From assembly GCF_014805625.2 (NCBI RefSeq), contig NW_023998416.1, forward strand, positions 32,498,056 to 32,562,055: a DNA stretch of 64,000 nucleotides, in the 5' to 3' direction. The position numbers and the translations under genes were made by a program. Below are positions 1 through 12,200 of this stretch, piece by piece; the stretch's first letter is position 1, and each line of letters begins with the position of its first letter. This stretch comes from Glossina fuscipes (Eukaryota; Arthropoda; Insecta; Diptera; Glossinidae). The notes beneath the pieces were generated by a model, which was given only the letters and a program-made list of their open reading frames with translations, was not told where the DNA came from and ran no database searches.

Positions 1-868
1 AGAGAAAAGCCTGCGCTTATATGGGCGTGTGTAAAGAGCTACTGAAAGAAACTGACTACTTGTGTCCACGTTATGAAAAACTTAACACTTGAACTTACTT
101 TTAAGCATTTATTGTATGTGAAGACCGCTAGCCAGCCTAAACAGTTAAGCATTGTTGAAGCGAAACGAAATGAAATTAATCAATCAAAGACCACAATTAC
201 AGCAACAGCAAATAACAACCGTACAAGATTTTGAATATAATCTAATTTCAAAAATTTAAATTAATGCCATACAAAAAACAAGAAACAACCGTACAGAAAC
301 CCTAAGCGGATCTGACATCCACCACGACAAAAGGTACAATCAAAAAAGCCACAAACAATAACAACGACGATTACAAATAATAGAAAAAATAAAAAAATAA
401 AAAAAAGATTACGCAAATGTGAGTATAACTGCGCATACCACCTCCAAGCCGTCACCGATCAATTGTGGCCATCAATTGCTACAATTGTCATTCATTTGTG
501 AGTAATCGTCGTAAAAAAAATAAAAAAAAAAATAACAATAAAAATAAATAAATAAACAAAGCCAAGAGCACAAGCGCAAAAGGAACGTCCGATCATCCAT
601 AGCTAACGCTTTAGATATACGTAGACACTGTCTCCACGAATAGAGATCTCGGCGCATATGGAATGGTATAAATCTAGACGTTTACACACAACAGCTATAA
701 CCACAGACATAGCCGTGGTTTTACAGACACCACGATTCACTTTTTTTGGTAATTGTGTCTGCCTAATCATGCTGTCATAATGTTAAAGCCAAGAGGTTTC
801 AAATTGAAGCTCTTTATAAGAAGACAATAATCTGTTTTTATTTTATAATCATTTTTTTCCCCATTTTT

Positions 869-886
869 CCCCCCCCCCCCCCCCCC
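869..886. repeat. Poly-C tract, 18 bases
   Basis: Uninterrupted C run directly after T-rich sequence; unusual in AT-rich DNA. Frames crossing it are artefacts. Confidence 0.9.
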
Positions 887-2346
887 TTTGCTTGCTGCTT
901 TTTTAAGAGCATTCAAATTTCTGTTGGTTGTTTGGTTGTTGTTGTTACCGTTTTGATTTTGTGAAGACAACAATAAAACACAAGAATGATCGCATAGCTC
1001 GTGCTGCTATTACCACATTAAATGGATTAGTTACGACTACTCGCGGTGGTGTTCAATGTAATGACAATTTCGTTGCGGCAGAGAATGAAGTAAAGCGGGT
1101 GAGGAATATACGACCAGGAGTGTATGGATATGATGATGAAGGTCTTGCTTCAATTTTTTTCTTTTCTTCTTTTCTTTTTTTTTTTTTTGTAATTTTTTAC
1201 CATTTTAGTATAGCGATATTGGCGGTGGGTAGGTAGATATTCGAGATGGTTGCATTACATTGTAATTTGTGATGAACAATAGAGAATGCAGTCATGCTGA
1301 CAATGATGCTAAACTTCTCTGGAAGTTTCTCGAAAATTTTTAACTAAATAGATAGATAGATAACCCAAAATTTATTAACGGAGTTTTACGAACAGAAAGT
1401 TTTTATTTTACGTTTAATGCCTTTTTGCAGAGGCGCCTTACTTCCGTTTACTTCTTTCGAAGATGCATCGTGACTTTCGTTCTAATCCCTTTCTTTTTTT
1501 TTTTTTTTTATGCTTTAAAAGTCAAGTATGCACCGCTAAGTAGCCGTTGTTGCAATCGTCTCGTTAAGTGAATAATTGATCACATCCGTAAAGAAATTTA
1601 AATTCAAAAAGTAAACAAATGCACAAACTGAACGAAGGTCACGGTTACACGGAAGAACTTTCGTTTTTGTGCAACTAAATTTATTCCAGGAGATAGAAGA
1701 AGACTTACTTTGAAAAGGAAAATATTGGAAGAGCTGTGGCTTTGACTTTTTACCGAAAAGCCAAAGAAGACGAGGTTTACTCAATATCGGTTGTGACATA
1801 GCGCACAAGTAGAGTACTTCTTACGTCTTCTTTACTTGCTTTAAACAGTTGAAAACTTCCTTTGCTCCAAGGAGTCGAATTAATTTACAAACTGTTTTGA
1901 CCGGTAGTTTAGCGTTATGAATGCAGGCGAATGAGGCGAAACGTCGTTTTGATTTTTGAAGGAGGCCTAAACGACTAGGCACCTTCTCGCCGATAAATGG
2001 CATGTAGAAAGAAACTTGAACGCAGAAGCGCAAACTCGGCCATGACCTTTGCAAACAAGCGGCAGAGTCGAAGAAAGAAGCAAAGGGTACGCAACATAAA
2101 GTAGCTTCCAATTACTAAATAGATGATATACAAATATACAAAATACAAAGCATTTCGAATGCCTGCAAAATTTTTCCATCTGATGGAAACTTCTGAAACT
2201 TCTCAACTCTTGTCTGTTGAACATCATTGAGATGAAAGTCTTTGCGTTTTAAAAATTGATTATTTGAGTGCTATTAGCCATGAGAGAGATGCAAACTCAA
2301 ACGCTTAAGTTTATAGAAGAACGACGAACTGGGCTTGTATAGCAAA

Positions 2347-2348
<2 letters not shown>

Positions 2349-2380
<32 letters not shown>
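2349..2380. repeat. (GA)n microsatellite
   Basis: About 16 GA units followed by A-rich sequence. A second tract lies at 5314-5350. Confidence 0.95.
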
Positions 2381-2384
<4 letters not shown>

Positions 2385-2875
2385 AGAAAAAGGAAAACAA
2401 TTATACATGCTTTTTAACTATTGCATATTCTGACTCACCTTAAGTTTACAAGAAAAAGAAGAAAAAAAAAAGTTCAACTCATTTATGGTCTTTCTTCAAC
2501 TTGAAGTATTTCTAACATAAAAGAATTTAATCTCGTTAATAAGAATGATCGAACAAATTGATCATCTTGAAAAATTCGTTAAAACCACAACAAATGGGGC
2601 AACTGAGGCATAAAAATCTTCATAAAACTGAAAATAGTGTGAACGAAATTAATGCATTTACCAGCGCATGCAGTGCACATGCCATATACCTATAGATATG
2701 AATGGATGAATTGACGAGCTAAACACAATCACGACCACAAGAATTATACTAACATAACAACAACAAAAATGAAGTAGATAAAATGGACAACACATCTACC
2801 GCAACAATTGCATTCCTTTGGAATTGTGTTAGCATTTCAGCAGTTAACACGGGCCAACTGAGTTTGTTAGGTGAC

Positions 2876-2932
2876 TTGGCTGGCTGGCTGGCTGGCTGGC
2901 TAGCTGACTGCCTGACTGACTTGCTGACTGAC
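2876..2932. repeat. (GGCT)n passing into (GACT)n
   Basis: About six GGCT/TGGC units followed by CTGACTGCCTGACTGAC; a degenerating tetranucleotide array. Confidence 0.85.
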
Positions 2933-3799
2933 CAGCATAACTGTTATTCTACTTTCGTTCGTTTTGTATTATATGAAAGGCATTCCACACTTTTTGAAAT
3001 GAAACGAGAGGCTTTTGGCTACGTTGCTCATTGCCGTTGGTGTTGGAGATGGGGAGGTGATGCGACCAAGAACACAAGACTTTCTTAGATGGCAGAAGGC
3101 TGGCACAACTAAGCCATTAACGTTCTCATACTTATAATGTGGAAAGTAATGAGGCTGTTGGTAATGATGATGATAAGGTTTAGAGAAATCACATCTATCT
3201 TCACAGTACAATACACAGTAATGTTATTGCAGTTGTAGTAAAAAAAAAAAAAAAATCAAAAGGAATGTCACAGAAAACAAATAACCCCAAAAAGCTGAAA
3301 AAGCTTTAAATCTTACGACAGCCGAGCCGTAAATACATCTACAAACTTCTTATAAATTAAATTTCTTACAGAAGAATTCTCAAAATCTTGGAACAAAACG
3401 CAAATATTGATAGCGACTAAGTTTTTAAATAAGCGAATCCAGAAGATTCAGGGGAGTATAAATCACAGCAAGTCACGTCGAACATTGTTTGACAACTGGC
3501 AGGCGTAGCTCGAAGGTTTATACTTCACATCCCACAGTGAAGAGGGAAATTTTCTACAATAGTCCTTCTTATCTTGGAGCTTTGTTACGATGGAGGTGCC
3601 TTCAGTTTCGGTTAAAAACGTTATCAAAAATTAAGTCATTTGCTTGCTTTCCATTAGTCAACCGCTGTATTCTCGCGACAAATCCGGGTTAGCGGTCCAA
3701 TTAAAAGGCAGATCATTTTTTCCCGATGCCTTGAAAGTCCTTGTCATTAAAGCGGATGCTTCGCTGATAATAAAACCGAAAAAGAAGCAGAGCAAGAAG

Positions 3800-4090
3800 C
3801 TCAAAAGTGAGTTTACGGTTTGAACAAAAAAGACCTTAAGAAGTTGAAACTTGCTAGCATGCGCTGCAAGAAAAATGGTGTCATGGTGGTTGATAGCTGC
3901 GGCGCTGTAGAGAGGAAAGAAGAGAAGGCTGCGATTGGGACTCCAATGCTGAGTGAATATGAAATTCAGGCTCCGACTAAGCTCCATCCTCGGTTCAAAG
4001 TGACAGATATGAATTTCACATTCATTTGTATGCTGATGACGCTAAAATTTATTACTCGAGCCCACGTGGTGGTGTGGATTACTTTTTGAT
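3800..4090 (+). pseudogene. Possible reverse-transcriptase fragment
   Basis: Around 4012-4070 one plus-strand frame reads FHIHLYADDAKIYYSSPRGG, where YADDxKIY resembles the catalytic motif of non-LTR reverse transcriptases. Flanking sequence does not give other readable blocks, and the 89-codon frame at 3820-4089 runs in a different frame. Weak. Confidence 0.3.
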
Positions 4091-5310
4091 CCGATCCAAA
4101 TAGTTTCATAATAAGTTCTATCTAAATCAAAACCATGATCGTTTCACTTGTTACTTGTGATTTCCATTCTTTATTTGTTAGTTCTGTTTCTAGCCTTGGT
4201 TTTAAGCTCAACCTTAAGTTGAGTGCCGATCATATCAATTTTACGGTAATGTGTGCTCACAATACTCTAAGGAAATTGTCGTTCTCTTCATTCCATGTTC
4301 TCATATTCACTAAGGTGCGATTGCTTAAATGTCTATTAGTACAGGCCATAGTTTTTGGAGACATCGCATATGAGAATTAGTTGCAATAAGTTGCAAAGGG
4401 TTGTTAATAACTGTGGCATATATATGTACAATAAACGGAAATAAGATAAAATATCCTTAACCTTACATCAGAAATGTAGTCTTCCTTCACAGGCTCATCC
4501 ACACTCGAACACCGAGAGGAAATTCGGTTCGCTAAAGGAGAGCAAACGATGAATTCAATCCTGTCTGCCCGCATGTATCTATCATTGTCAATGCTATTTC
4601 TTGTTAATGGGGTAAAGTTGTGCAACTCGTTGCCGCTCAGTATTGGAATGGTTGTTAGTTCGAGGGGGTTAAATGTGGCTGTAAGGCGTTTCTACAATTG
4701 ATAATTACGTCTGCACCTATGTTTTGTTCCTATACTATACAATACAATTATAGCGTCTTAGTGGTTGTTTACAATTGTGCCGTAAGGGAGTTTATAGTCT
4801 TATTAGCATTTACATTTTTATTGATTATAATAATAATTATTATTGTATAATTGTATTTTCATTAATGATTGTTGTATTATTAATCAATAAAAAAGTGAAC
4901 TAAGTCCAAATATTTGTAGATTATAATATATTGTTTTATGTCCCATTCTATTTACTCAAATTCAACCAGCAAAAAAGAGTTCAGAATGCGCCCTACAAGA
5001 ACAAAGTGCAATACTCGCATGAGCAGCCGAATAGGCAAGAGTTGATACTACCAAGTCAATGATCACGGGATTAAGTCTCAAGTACGATAGAGTTTACTTC
5101 GGTCGTAGCTTAGCGAGCTCTCGGTCAGTAACAATTCATAACATTTGCCGTTTGGCGACACATAGACTAAGTTGTTGCCACTACATCCCTGTCTCTTTTT
5201 CTTTCCTCATTTCTTTCTAATCTTCACCGTGTTACAAGAATATAGGATCACCTCCACCGACCGACTGGAGGGTAGATCAAATAAATTTTGATTACTTTCA
5301 CACGCAATGG

Positions 5311-5353
<43 letters not shown>

Positions 5354-5870
5354 GGGAGAAGAACAGTGGAACAAAAGTATGCAAAAAATATTATTGACGA
5401 TATAAAAATTGGTAAAGCATGATAGGTATTGTGAGCTGCAACTGCCTTACATCTTTCCCCCTAAGCCAGAAATGGGGAGAAACTCTGAAGAATTTCTTAA
5501 GACTTTCAAACGATCATTTGAATGCAATACCCAAAGATATTTGCTTGATTCTTCGAGATAAGCTAAGTATATCAGATAAATTTCCGAATATGCTTACGGT
5601 TTGTTCCCTTTCAATAGTACAGGACTGTATGCCATAGAGCAGATATGAAGACCTCCTTGAAGAAAAATCAATTCAATCTGAAGTTCAACTGCTACGAGCT
5701 CGACACATACTAACTTTCTAAACCTATTTACCATAAGACAAATAAACCGTAGCGCTTTATTCAATGGAGTGAATGCTATTCAATAAGCGTGAATGAGCAT
5801 TTTCGAAATTCTTCGTCAAGAACACTTCTATCTGTTTATGTATTATCTATTTTGTTATCATATTTAAGTT
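4090..5870. other. Intronic DNA, no gene seen
   Basis: AT-rich, one GA array. The minus-strand frame at 4404-4625 has no Cys/His finger pattern and no matching splice sites. Confidence 0.6.
5314..5350. repeat. (GA)n microsatellite
   Basis: About 18 GA units. Confidence 0.95.
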
Positions 5871-5878
5871 AAACTCAC

Positions 5879-6035
5879 CTTCGTACAATTTTCACATGGA
5901 TATTTGCGCACTTCGTTGTGAACTAAAGCACGATGTTTCAACAATAATGGACGATGAGAAAAACGCTGCGAACACAATTCACATGTGAATTCTTCCTTTC
6001 GAAAGTGATGAGCTGTCACCAAATGATCGTCGAGC
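5879..6035 (-). CDS. ham: hamlet-like PRDM gene: exon with zinc fingers 1 (end), 2 and 3 (start)
   Basis: 157 nt; acceptor tgtgtacactttcag; donor AAG|GTGAGT; starts with one base completing Arg and ends in phase 0. It encodes [10 protein letters not shown], giving finger 1 the pattern C-x2-C-x12-H-x4-H across the splice junction, then [19 protein letters not shown] with RALVH (finger 2, same spacing; about C336, C339, H352, H357), then YPCENCTK, the first half of finger 3. In PRDM3/16 proteins a finger starting (Y/H)xCENCxK is continued by a conserved Val-Phe-x-Asp-Pro-Ser-Asn-Leu-Gln-Arg-His block; that continuation is not found between 1 and 5878, so the gene runs out of the window on the left. 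C2H2 fingers bind DNA; the protein is expected to be nuclear. Confidence 0.92.
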
Positions 6036-6639
6036 CTGAAAGTGTACACACGTATAGGTACAAAAGAAAGAACATGCAAGCCATCGAAACTACTTCAAAG
6101 TGCAAAATATTTAGTTGTTGAACTAATGTTGTGTTTAAAAACAATAAATGAATAAGTAAATGTAAACATGACAATTTGCTTTGAGGGCCTGCGAATCTAG
6201 ATTACGTTCGCATTGTTTGACTACAATAAACGGTCTGCTTGCTGAAAAGGATATTATTGCGGTATCCGATACATAAGCGCAGATATAAAAAAAAAAGGAA
6301 AAACACAAAAAACAAAAACATGTGCTTTTAAGAGTTTCTCGTGTTTTTACAAGTCCTGTCCCTCTTTTCAGCCTTAAATTAATAACAATCGAGTCTAATT
6401 TAACATGTAAAAATCACTTGTTTTCAGTTAATAACAGTGACACATATACTCGACATGGAGAACATCTGCATGTAATGACTCTTCTTTTGTTCCTCTTCGC
6501 TTTTGTGTGAAATATGTTTATCATTTGCGTGTCATAAATGAATCAAATTTGTGCATTAAACACTTGCACGAAAACTTTACTACATAGTGAAACCAATTCA
6601 GGTACCGAAGTGGTCAGAATGTTGGGTGAAATCCTTCTC

Positions 6640-7290
6640 TAAAAAAAAAAAAGCAAGTGGGAAAATTATATCCGGTCGTGATCGAATCTTTAAAACCCGT
6701 TAGCACCGTTATCTTAAAATAACAAAAAAAGTGAAAGAAACGAATTTTTTTTGGTTTGTGAATTTTTAAAACAAAAGTTTTGTCGCATAGGCATGCGTTA
6801 TGAAGGTATTGAAAAAAAGATTGCAGCTCGATACACTGTAATATTTGGTAGGCGTGGTAAATTTTTTGCTTTTTTGTACACAAACGCTGCAGCATCGCCC
6901 GTAGAATATACGTTCAAATTTTTGTACATTGATGTTCTATCGTTTATGAGTAATGAGCAAAAACCACACTTTTTTCGTCTTTTGAAACACAAAGGTGCTC
7001 TCAGTTTGCGTGGCACTGTGGGTGGTTCTGCGTGCAAGAACTTCCAATGTGTCTGGCAAAACCTAAGTCGATAGCTGCATTTTTTCAGTCAGGAGAATGT
7101 TTACAATAGACATTGCATAGAAGGACGGACGGACGACCGGACAGACGGTCAGACCTAAATCAACTCAGTAGTAGATGCTGATCAAGAATACATATACTTT
7201 GTGCGGTCTCTGAAGCTCCCTTCTGGGCGTTGCAAACACTTTGATAAGATGAACGTCCCCTCACCCTTCGATGACTCGTATGCAAAAGGA
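6640..7290 (-). mobile_element. Dispersed non-coding repeat family 2, copy
   Basis: On the minus strand the 3' end reads AAGATTCGATCACGACCGGA with TATAATTTTCCCACTTG, close to the ends at 53930-53970 and 58788-58825. Its other end has the core CGGACGACCGGACAGACGG and, read in reverse, TATGTATTCTTGATCAGCAT and GCAACGCCCAGAAGGG, which match 52880-52960. The 107-codon plus-strand frame at 6751-7074 lies inside it and resembles no protein. Confidence 0.6.
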
Positions 7291-7740
7291 ATACTAAAGA
7301 GTTTTAATAGCCACAATACGGTACTTAGATTAGAACGTTAACCTTATAGGTTGACTGAAATAACTTTATTTAGACGAAATAAACGATAGTAATAAGCATA
7401 GAGCATCGCTGCTTCCACCAGATGTAAAGCTACTCTTTTTTGCATATCTCGTTGTTTACCGGTTAGTGCTTATAGGTAAGTTAAATGCTATGGAATATTC
7501 CTCAGATCGGCGGTACAATACAGCCGGACACTTCGTACGCAATGAGTTTCTTTCATTCGTTTCTTAGAAATCAATTTTTGAGATTAGTCTAAATTAATCA
7601 AAGCTCTGTTCATAATGTCCTTCAAAAAATTATCGTAAAAGCGCATAACGGCTCTGCTCGGAAACGGCGCAAATGAGAAGAACTGGAGGCATTAAACAAA
7701 TTTGAGAAGATGAAGAGGATTTTTTTGAATGCTATAAAAT

Positions 7741-7958
7741 ATTATTATTATTATTGAAGATATTATTATTATTATTATTATTATCATTATTATTATAAAT
7801 TTAGCCGGAGAATAAATTCTAAGACTAACGTCTTAAAGCACTAGCATCTAAGGATTTCGGCTTTATTAAAAAGTCTACCGCACTTGAGATTTGAACCCAC
7901 GACCTTTTACTTGCTAGTCGAGACTTTTGCCTATTCGGGCACTCAGGCGGGACTTGAA
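7741..7958 (-). mobile_element. tRNA-derived SINE, copy 1
   Basis: On the minus strand: an A-box-like TGCCCGAATAGG, about 35 nt later a B-box-like GGTTCAAATCT inside GGTCGTGGGTTCAAATC, then a body (AATAAAGCCGAAATCC, AGATGCTAGTGCTTTAAGAC, TAGAATTTATTCTC) and a (TTA/TAA)n tail at 7741-7797. Two further copies in the window share body and tail, which shows a dispersed element and not a tRNA gene: no full cloverleaf or anticodon stem can be drawn. Confidence 0.7.
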
Positions 7959-8049
7959 GATAATTAAAGCACATGCGTTTTCAAAACTGCACTCCACTCG
8001 TTTTCGATATAACAGGTTTCTAAGTTTACAAGTTATCCGAAGTTTAAGG

Positions 8050-8900
8050 TAAGTAAGAGTATTATAGTCGGGCAAGACCGATTATTGGATACCTTATGGC
8101 TAGTAAAGCTAGTCACTTATTTTTGTTTATTAGCAATAATTTTCATGCAAAGGCATACTTTTCGTGAAAGCCCGTACATTGGAGCAAATTCAATTTACTT
8201 TTCGAAAAGTTTATTACTTTTAAGTTTTCGTCATAAAAAACTACAAATCAGGCTTTCTCTCCTTACAATGGCTCACTTTTCATGATAGCTCATACGTCGC
8301 GGTAGAAATAATAGACTTATGTGTTTCAAATTCCTTACCATTAACTATTTTTTTTAAATAACTATCGTGAAAAGATTTCATAAGCATCGTAAACGATTGA
8401 AAATTAAGACTTTTTGGCATATAAGGGATTACGTTTCATGAGAATCCTTATATGCGGTGGTTTCCAAAAAATAGACTTACTTCGTCCAAATTCGGTAAGG
8501 TAGATTTCTTTGTCAATTTACTATTGTAAAGTACCACAAAATATAAAAAATTATAATTTTTACCAAGCAAAAATTCAGTTATTGTAGGGAGTTTCCCCGT
8601 CCGGACCAAATTTTCCCAATTTAGAATGTTGAAGTAGTATTACTCCGGGAGTTCTATCGAGAAATCTTGAAAATTGCATTTTTTTCCGCATAAGGATTTT
8701 CCACAATAAGACGTTATATGCCAAATGGGAAATAGTCGCAAAAATGAAGCCGATCCGATGCATTTTCAAGAGTTCTCGTCTTCGGGTCAAAATAAGTCCG
8801 TGTAACATATTTCATCAGAATATCTAGAGAACTATGACCTGTAGGTTGAATACAAGAAAGCAAGACAGACGGAAGGTCAGAATGTGTTTCTGAATCGATA
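8050..8900 (-). mobile_element. Dispersed non-coding repeat family 1, near full-length copy
   Basis: Minus-orientation copy. Shared blocks with the copy at 62190-63235 include the terminal GACTATAAT region, TTCGTGAAAGCCCG, TATAAGGATTCTCATGA, GGTAAGGTAGA, the TGATGAAAT block and a GTCTGTC core. No open reading frame is shared between copies, so the family looks non-autonomous. The chance frame at 8575-8808 lies wholly inside it. Confidence 0.7.
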
Positions 8901-9058
8901 GGTATAGTGAAAGGTCCTCGCCTAGTAACTCAGTGGTCGTGGGTTCAAATCTCAAGCGCCGTACAGTTTTCAATAAAGCCGAAAGCCTTAGATACTAGTG
9001 CTTTAAGTCTTTAGTCTTGGAATTTATTCTCTGACTGAACTAATAATAATAATAAATA
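8900..9058 (+). mobile_element. tRNA-derived SINE, copy 2
   Basis: Same B-box block (GTGGTCGTGGGTTCAAATC, B box at 8942-8952), same body (AATAAAGCCGAAAGCC, AGATACTAGTGCTTTAAG, GGAATTTATTCTCTGACTGA) and an (AAT)n tail. The 5' end is degenerate. It sits between a minus-strand and a plus-strand copy of dispersed family 1, and in inverted orientation to SINE copy 1. Confidence 0.7.
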
Positions 9059-9310
9059 TTGTTATACCCTACACCATTTGTGGTACAAGAGTTTATTAAT
9101 TAATTATGAAGATCTTCAAAGACGCGCCTCTTTTTAAGACCGATCGAATAGGTTTCGGTCCGTTTATCTAGCTGTTAGCCTTGTTTTCTCCTGTTACACC
9201 TAAGGGCCTCAATTTTTGACATATTTTGATGAAATTTTGTACACTAACTGTACTTTGGCCTTTGGGATCGGATTACTTTCCACAATTGACTAATTTAGGT
9301 TATTTGCTTT
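9059..9310 (+). mobile_element. Dispersed family 1, 5' part
   Basis: Starts with TACCCTACACCATTTGTGGT, the head block of the family, then GGTCCGTTTATCTAGCTG, TATTTTGATGAAATTTTGTA and CTTTGGCCTTTGGGATCGGA. It abuts SINE copy 2 and faces away from the minus copy at 8050-8900, making an inverted pair. The 3' part is not recognisable. Confidence 0.65.
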
Positions 9311-10070
9311 GAATATTTGTTTAAAGGCGAAGAGCAATTATTTTTGTTGGCACAAAATGCTTCCATGCGTCATTGCGCTTCTACTATACAAAACTCTAAA
9401 TGATCGTGCTGCAGAAAGGACTAACTCAATTTATCGCCATTTCGGCAAAAAGCAAAAACCTGATGCACTATTTTGATTTTCTCTTTTGAAAGGGCACTTT
9501 TGAAAGCAGTTGCTCCACGGTTATGCACACTACCCATATAAGGCTAAGTGGTGAGAAACGCATGATCAAAAAGATGGTTCATATATTTCTAGATCTAAAT
9601 GGGGGAATGATGTGTTGAACGAGTATGTTTTTCATTTTGATTTTTTGCAAAACTTTTTTTCTCTTGCCTCATTGCAGCGGCTGCTGTAAAATCCTAGATA
9701 AAGCTTTTGCTAACTCCGATCGTTTTTGGTAAGTTTTCATATTGAAATCTTTTCCTTTTTCAAGTTCTAACAAATTATTGTCGGTTAACAAAATTAGCCT
9801 TAAAACATTCCTTTAATTAATAACCAGTAATAAGAAATATTTACTCGAATAATTGTTTAATTGATTAATAAGTCACGGCAGATATCCTAAAGTGATTTCG
9901 ATGACACGTGAATGACAAATCATAATTAACAGCATTTGAAAGTTACGAACAGAGAGAGAAAAAAAAAGCCAACGACTAAAGTAATTAGCACTTATATATA
10001 CATGAGTGTGTAAGATAGACCCTCTTAAGCTTTAAGAGTTTTAATTACTACCTTGGGGACTTGAAAATTT

Positions 10071-10103
<33 letters not shown>

Positions 10104-10240
10104 AAAATACAAATCAGAAAAAAAAACCTAACGTCAAGATGGAGTTTTTTGTTGCATTTGTTGTCATGCTAACGTAAATAAATCATTAAGTTCGGTTTAA
10201 TATTTACTGACAGATTATTATTATTGACACTCGCTGTTTA
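9310..10240. other. Intronic DNA between repeat cluster and exon 10260-10410
   Basis: AT-rich with long A/T tracts near the exon; nothing else recognised. Confidence 0.6.
10068..10102. repeat. Poly-T/poly-A dyad
   Basis: A T run followed by 25 A, able to form a hairpin; lies in the 4.2-kb intron close to the exon at 10260-10410. Other long A tracts are at 30721-30739, 31091-31115, 31513-31534 and 42945-42963. Confidence 0.85.
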
Positions 10241-10259
10241 GATTGCATAAATCACTTAC

Positions 10260-10410
10260 CTTTCTAACTCTAAAAAATCTTTTTCACAAACTTCGCAACG
10301 TATATCAAAACCTTGTTCATCATCACTTAAGTCAGCTTCAATATGATCCAATAGTTTATCTTTTTTATTATAATCATCGTCACGTGTTAAATTTGAACTA
10401 TATAACGAAC
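10260..10410 (-). CDS. ham: hamlet-like PRDM gene: exon with acidic linker and first half of zinc finger 1
   Basis: 151 nt; acceptor ttttcag; donor AG|GTAAGT; starts with two bases completing Gly and ends two bases into an Arg codon. It encodes SLYSSNLTRDDDYNKKDK..., an acidic segment (EADLSDDEQG), then IRCEVCEKDFLELE, the first half of a C2H2 zinc finger with Cys residues at about 306 and 309 of the part seen here. This mirrors the PRDM3/16 layout, where an acidic linker separates the PR domain from the first finger array. The finger is split by the intron, with His residues in the next exon. The same DNA read on the plus strand gives an 85-codon chance frame, which I ignore because splice phases and the finger support only the minus strand. 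Confidence 0.9.
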
Positions 10411-11829
10411 CTGAAAACATTAAAATTTAAGTTAAATTTGTTGTTAATATTTTTTCTTCCTTTTTTTTCTTTTAGTTTCATTTTAAAATTCATTTCGTAA
10501 ATTATTTTTCGTTAATGCATTTTTGTTTCTTTGCTTTTTTTGAAATTTTTTTAAATTTTTATAAAAAAAACTTGTCTTTATATTGTCACAACCGACCTCT
10601 TCCGTTTCCGTAAAACAAGTGTCTCTTTCGTATTTAAGTTAAAGCGTCAAGTGTCCTTTTGACAAAGCTACCTTTTTTCTAATAATGTTACGACTTTTTA
10701 ACCAAAATTAACATACACACATAGATTTTAAGTTAACATAGCACATATATAGGACAATAGGCAATGCAAAGCAGCGAATAGATAATTGACTCTTTAATGT
10801 GTGTATTTGAGAAATTATTGTGCCTGAGTGTAAAAGTAGAGGTAAAGAATATATGGACACAGGGACACACACCACCCTTGCACACCTGTATCTTTCTATT
10901 TGAAAATACTTGAAAATTTTTTTGATTTCCAGTTAACCGATTGTTTAGCCGAAGCAATGCAACAGACTTCACATTTGACTTAACTATGAATTCAATCAAA
11001 AGACCAAAAGTTAAATATTGCAGTAGTTTAACATTTGATGGCCCGAAATTCACCCTTCTTTTGAATGCATTGCATGTGAATAATTTTCAAGTTTTATATA
11101 AAAAAGGGATGATAACGATGTTGAAGATTACAATACATACGCAGTAGGAGCGTAACAATTCCACGTTACGCTGGACTGATTATTAAGCCAATATTGCACC
11201 TTCGGTGTTTCGCATATATTTGCTACAAACAGTGCTCTCGAATAAAACGCAAACTAACACAGGTGGTCATACGAAAAAGGACTTTCAAGTGATTGTCTGT
11301 CTCGACGAACATGCGATGGTGTGCTAAGAAGTGGTGGTGAATAGTGCAATATTAACCTTACAAAACTCCCGCAATATTTGACTTATTTGGCTCTCATAAT
11401 TAACGTATGCAGCCAGAGTTAAAGTCGGAAGAAAAAGGTTCTTTTTTTTTTTTTTGTTAAAGAAATATTAAAATTTCTCAAAATTCTATAAAGTATTGAA
11501 GCAACCTCTTTTGCTATCTGAGCGAAAACATAAGTTTGGGAATATTATCTTCGGAAGAGCAAGTGACAGAAGACCTCATCCTACAGAATTGTCCCCTCAC
11601 CCAATACGCGGCCATGCTGTGACAATGTTGCGCCGTCTATAGCAAGTCTGAAAATATGAAAATGACGTTACTTTATCAAATACACTGGTTATATTTGAAT
11701 TTCCCATGTGCAAGCGTTATCTTCCAGTCGTTTCCATCTTTGAAAAAGTCGAGTTCTATGCCCAAAAGGCACGTATTCTGAATATGTGAGCAATTTTTGT
11801 TGAGTCATTATGGTTGAAAACACTATCGG

Positions 11830-12200
11830 AAGGACAAAAAGCAATCGAAACATTAATGTCGACTAAACATAAATACCTTGCGAAACGCTATTTAGAGGGA
11901 TTAGTCGGAGGAAAAGTATTATCAGCTGCTTAAACCTGGCGAGACTATCATTGTAGGATGCCAACAAAAACTAGCGGAATTATTAAAGCAAAGACGATCA
12001 GTTCAATGTATACGGGAAGATATTGTGAAGTGATTTTTCAACAGACTTATAGCCTTATTTTACAAAGTCGATCCCAGCCGAACCGAACATTCCTAGTTGG
12101 CTTTAACTTTGGTTTCAGTCGATGGCTTAGCGTATGTTCGAAAAAGCCTTGCATTCTTATGACAATGTCTAAAAAGTTAATCCTTTTGTGGGTAACGCTA
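11830..12200 (+). pseudogene. mariner-like transposase relic
   Basis: Frame fragments in order on the plus strand: YQLLKPGETI (about 11924-11955), then QKLAELLKQRR (about 11965-12000), both matching the mariner transposase segment between the second and third catalytic regions. About 120 nt later, TTTCAGTCGATGGCTTAGCG (from 12116) gives a (F/L)xRSMA-like block typical of the part after the last catalytic Asp. Stops and frameshifts interrupt it, and the DNA-NAxPH block between them is not readable. Mariner transposase cuts and pastes its own element at TA sites; this copy cannot be active. Confidence 0.6.

Larger units (their letters stand above)
1..3230. other. Intronic DNA, no gene seen
   Basis: Inferred to lie in the hamlet-like gene's intron beyond the exon at 5879. 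Simple repeats and A/T tracts. All frames here lack family motifs, including the 102-codon one at 928-1236, which crosses homopolymers. The next expected zinc-finger exon was searched for on the minus strand and not found. Confidence 0.6.

Noticed and set aside
928..1236. 102-codon plus-strand open frame
   Set aside because: Runs into homopolymer T (Phe repeats), no motif, no splice or promoter support.
1..5870. Search for the next zinc-finger exon (continuation of finger 3)
   Set aside because: No minus-strand frame with Cys/His spacing or a Val-Phe-x-Asp-Pro-like start was found; it must lie outside the window.
6751..7074. 107-codon plus-strand open frame (and the minus frame 6798-7037)
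   Set aside because: Lies inside dispersed family 2; the frame is not kept in the other copies.
8942..8952. tRNA gene suggested by a B-box sequence
   Set aside because: No acceptor or anticodon stems; the sequence recurs with a common body and AAT tail, so it is a SINE.
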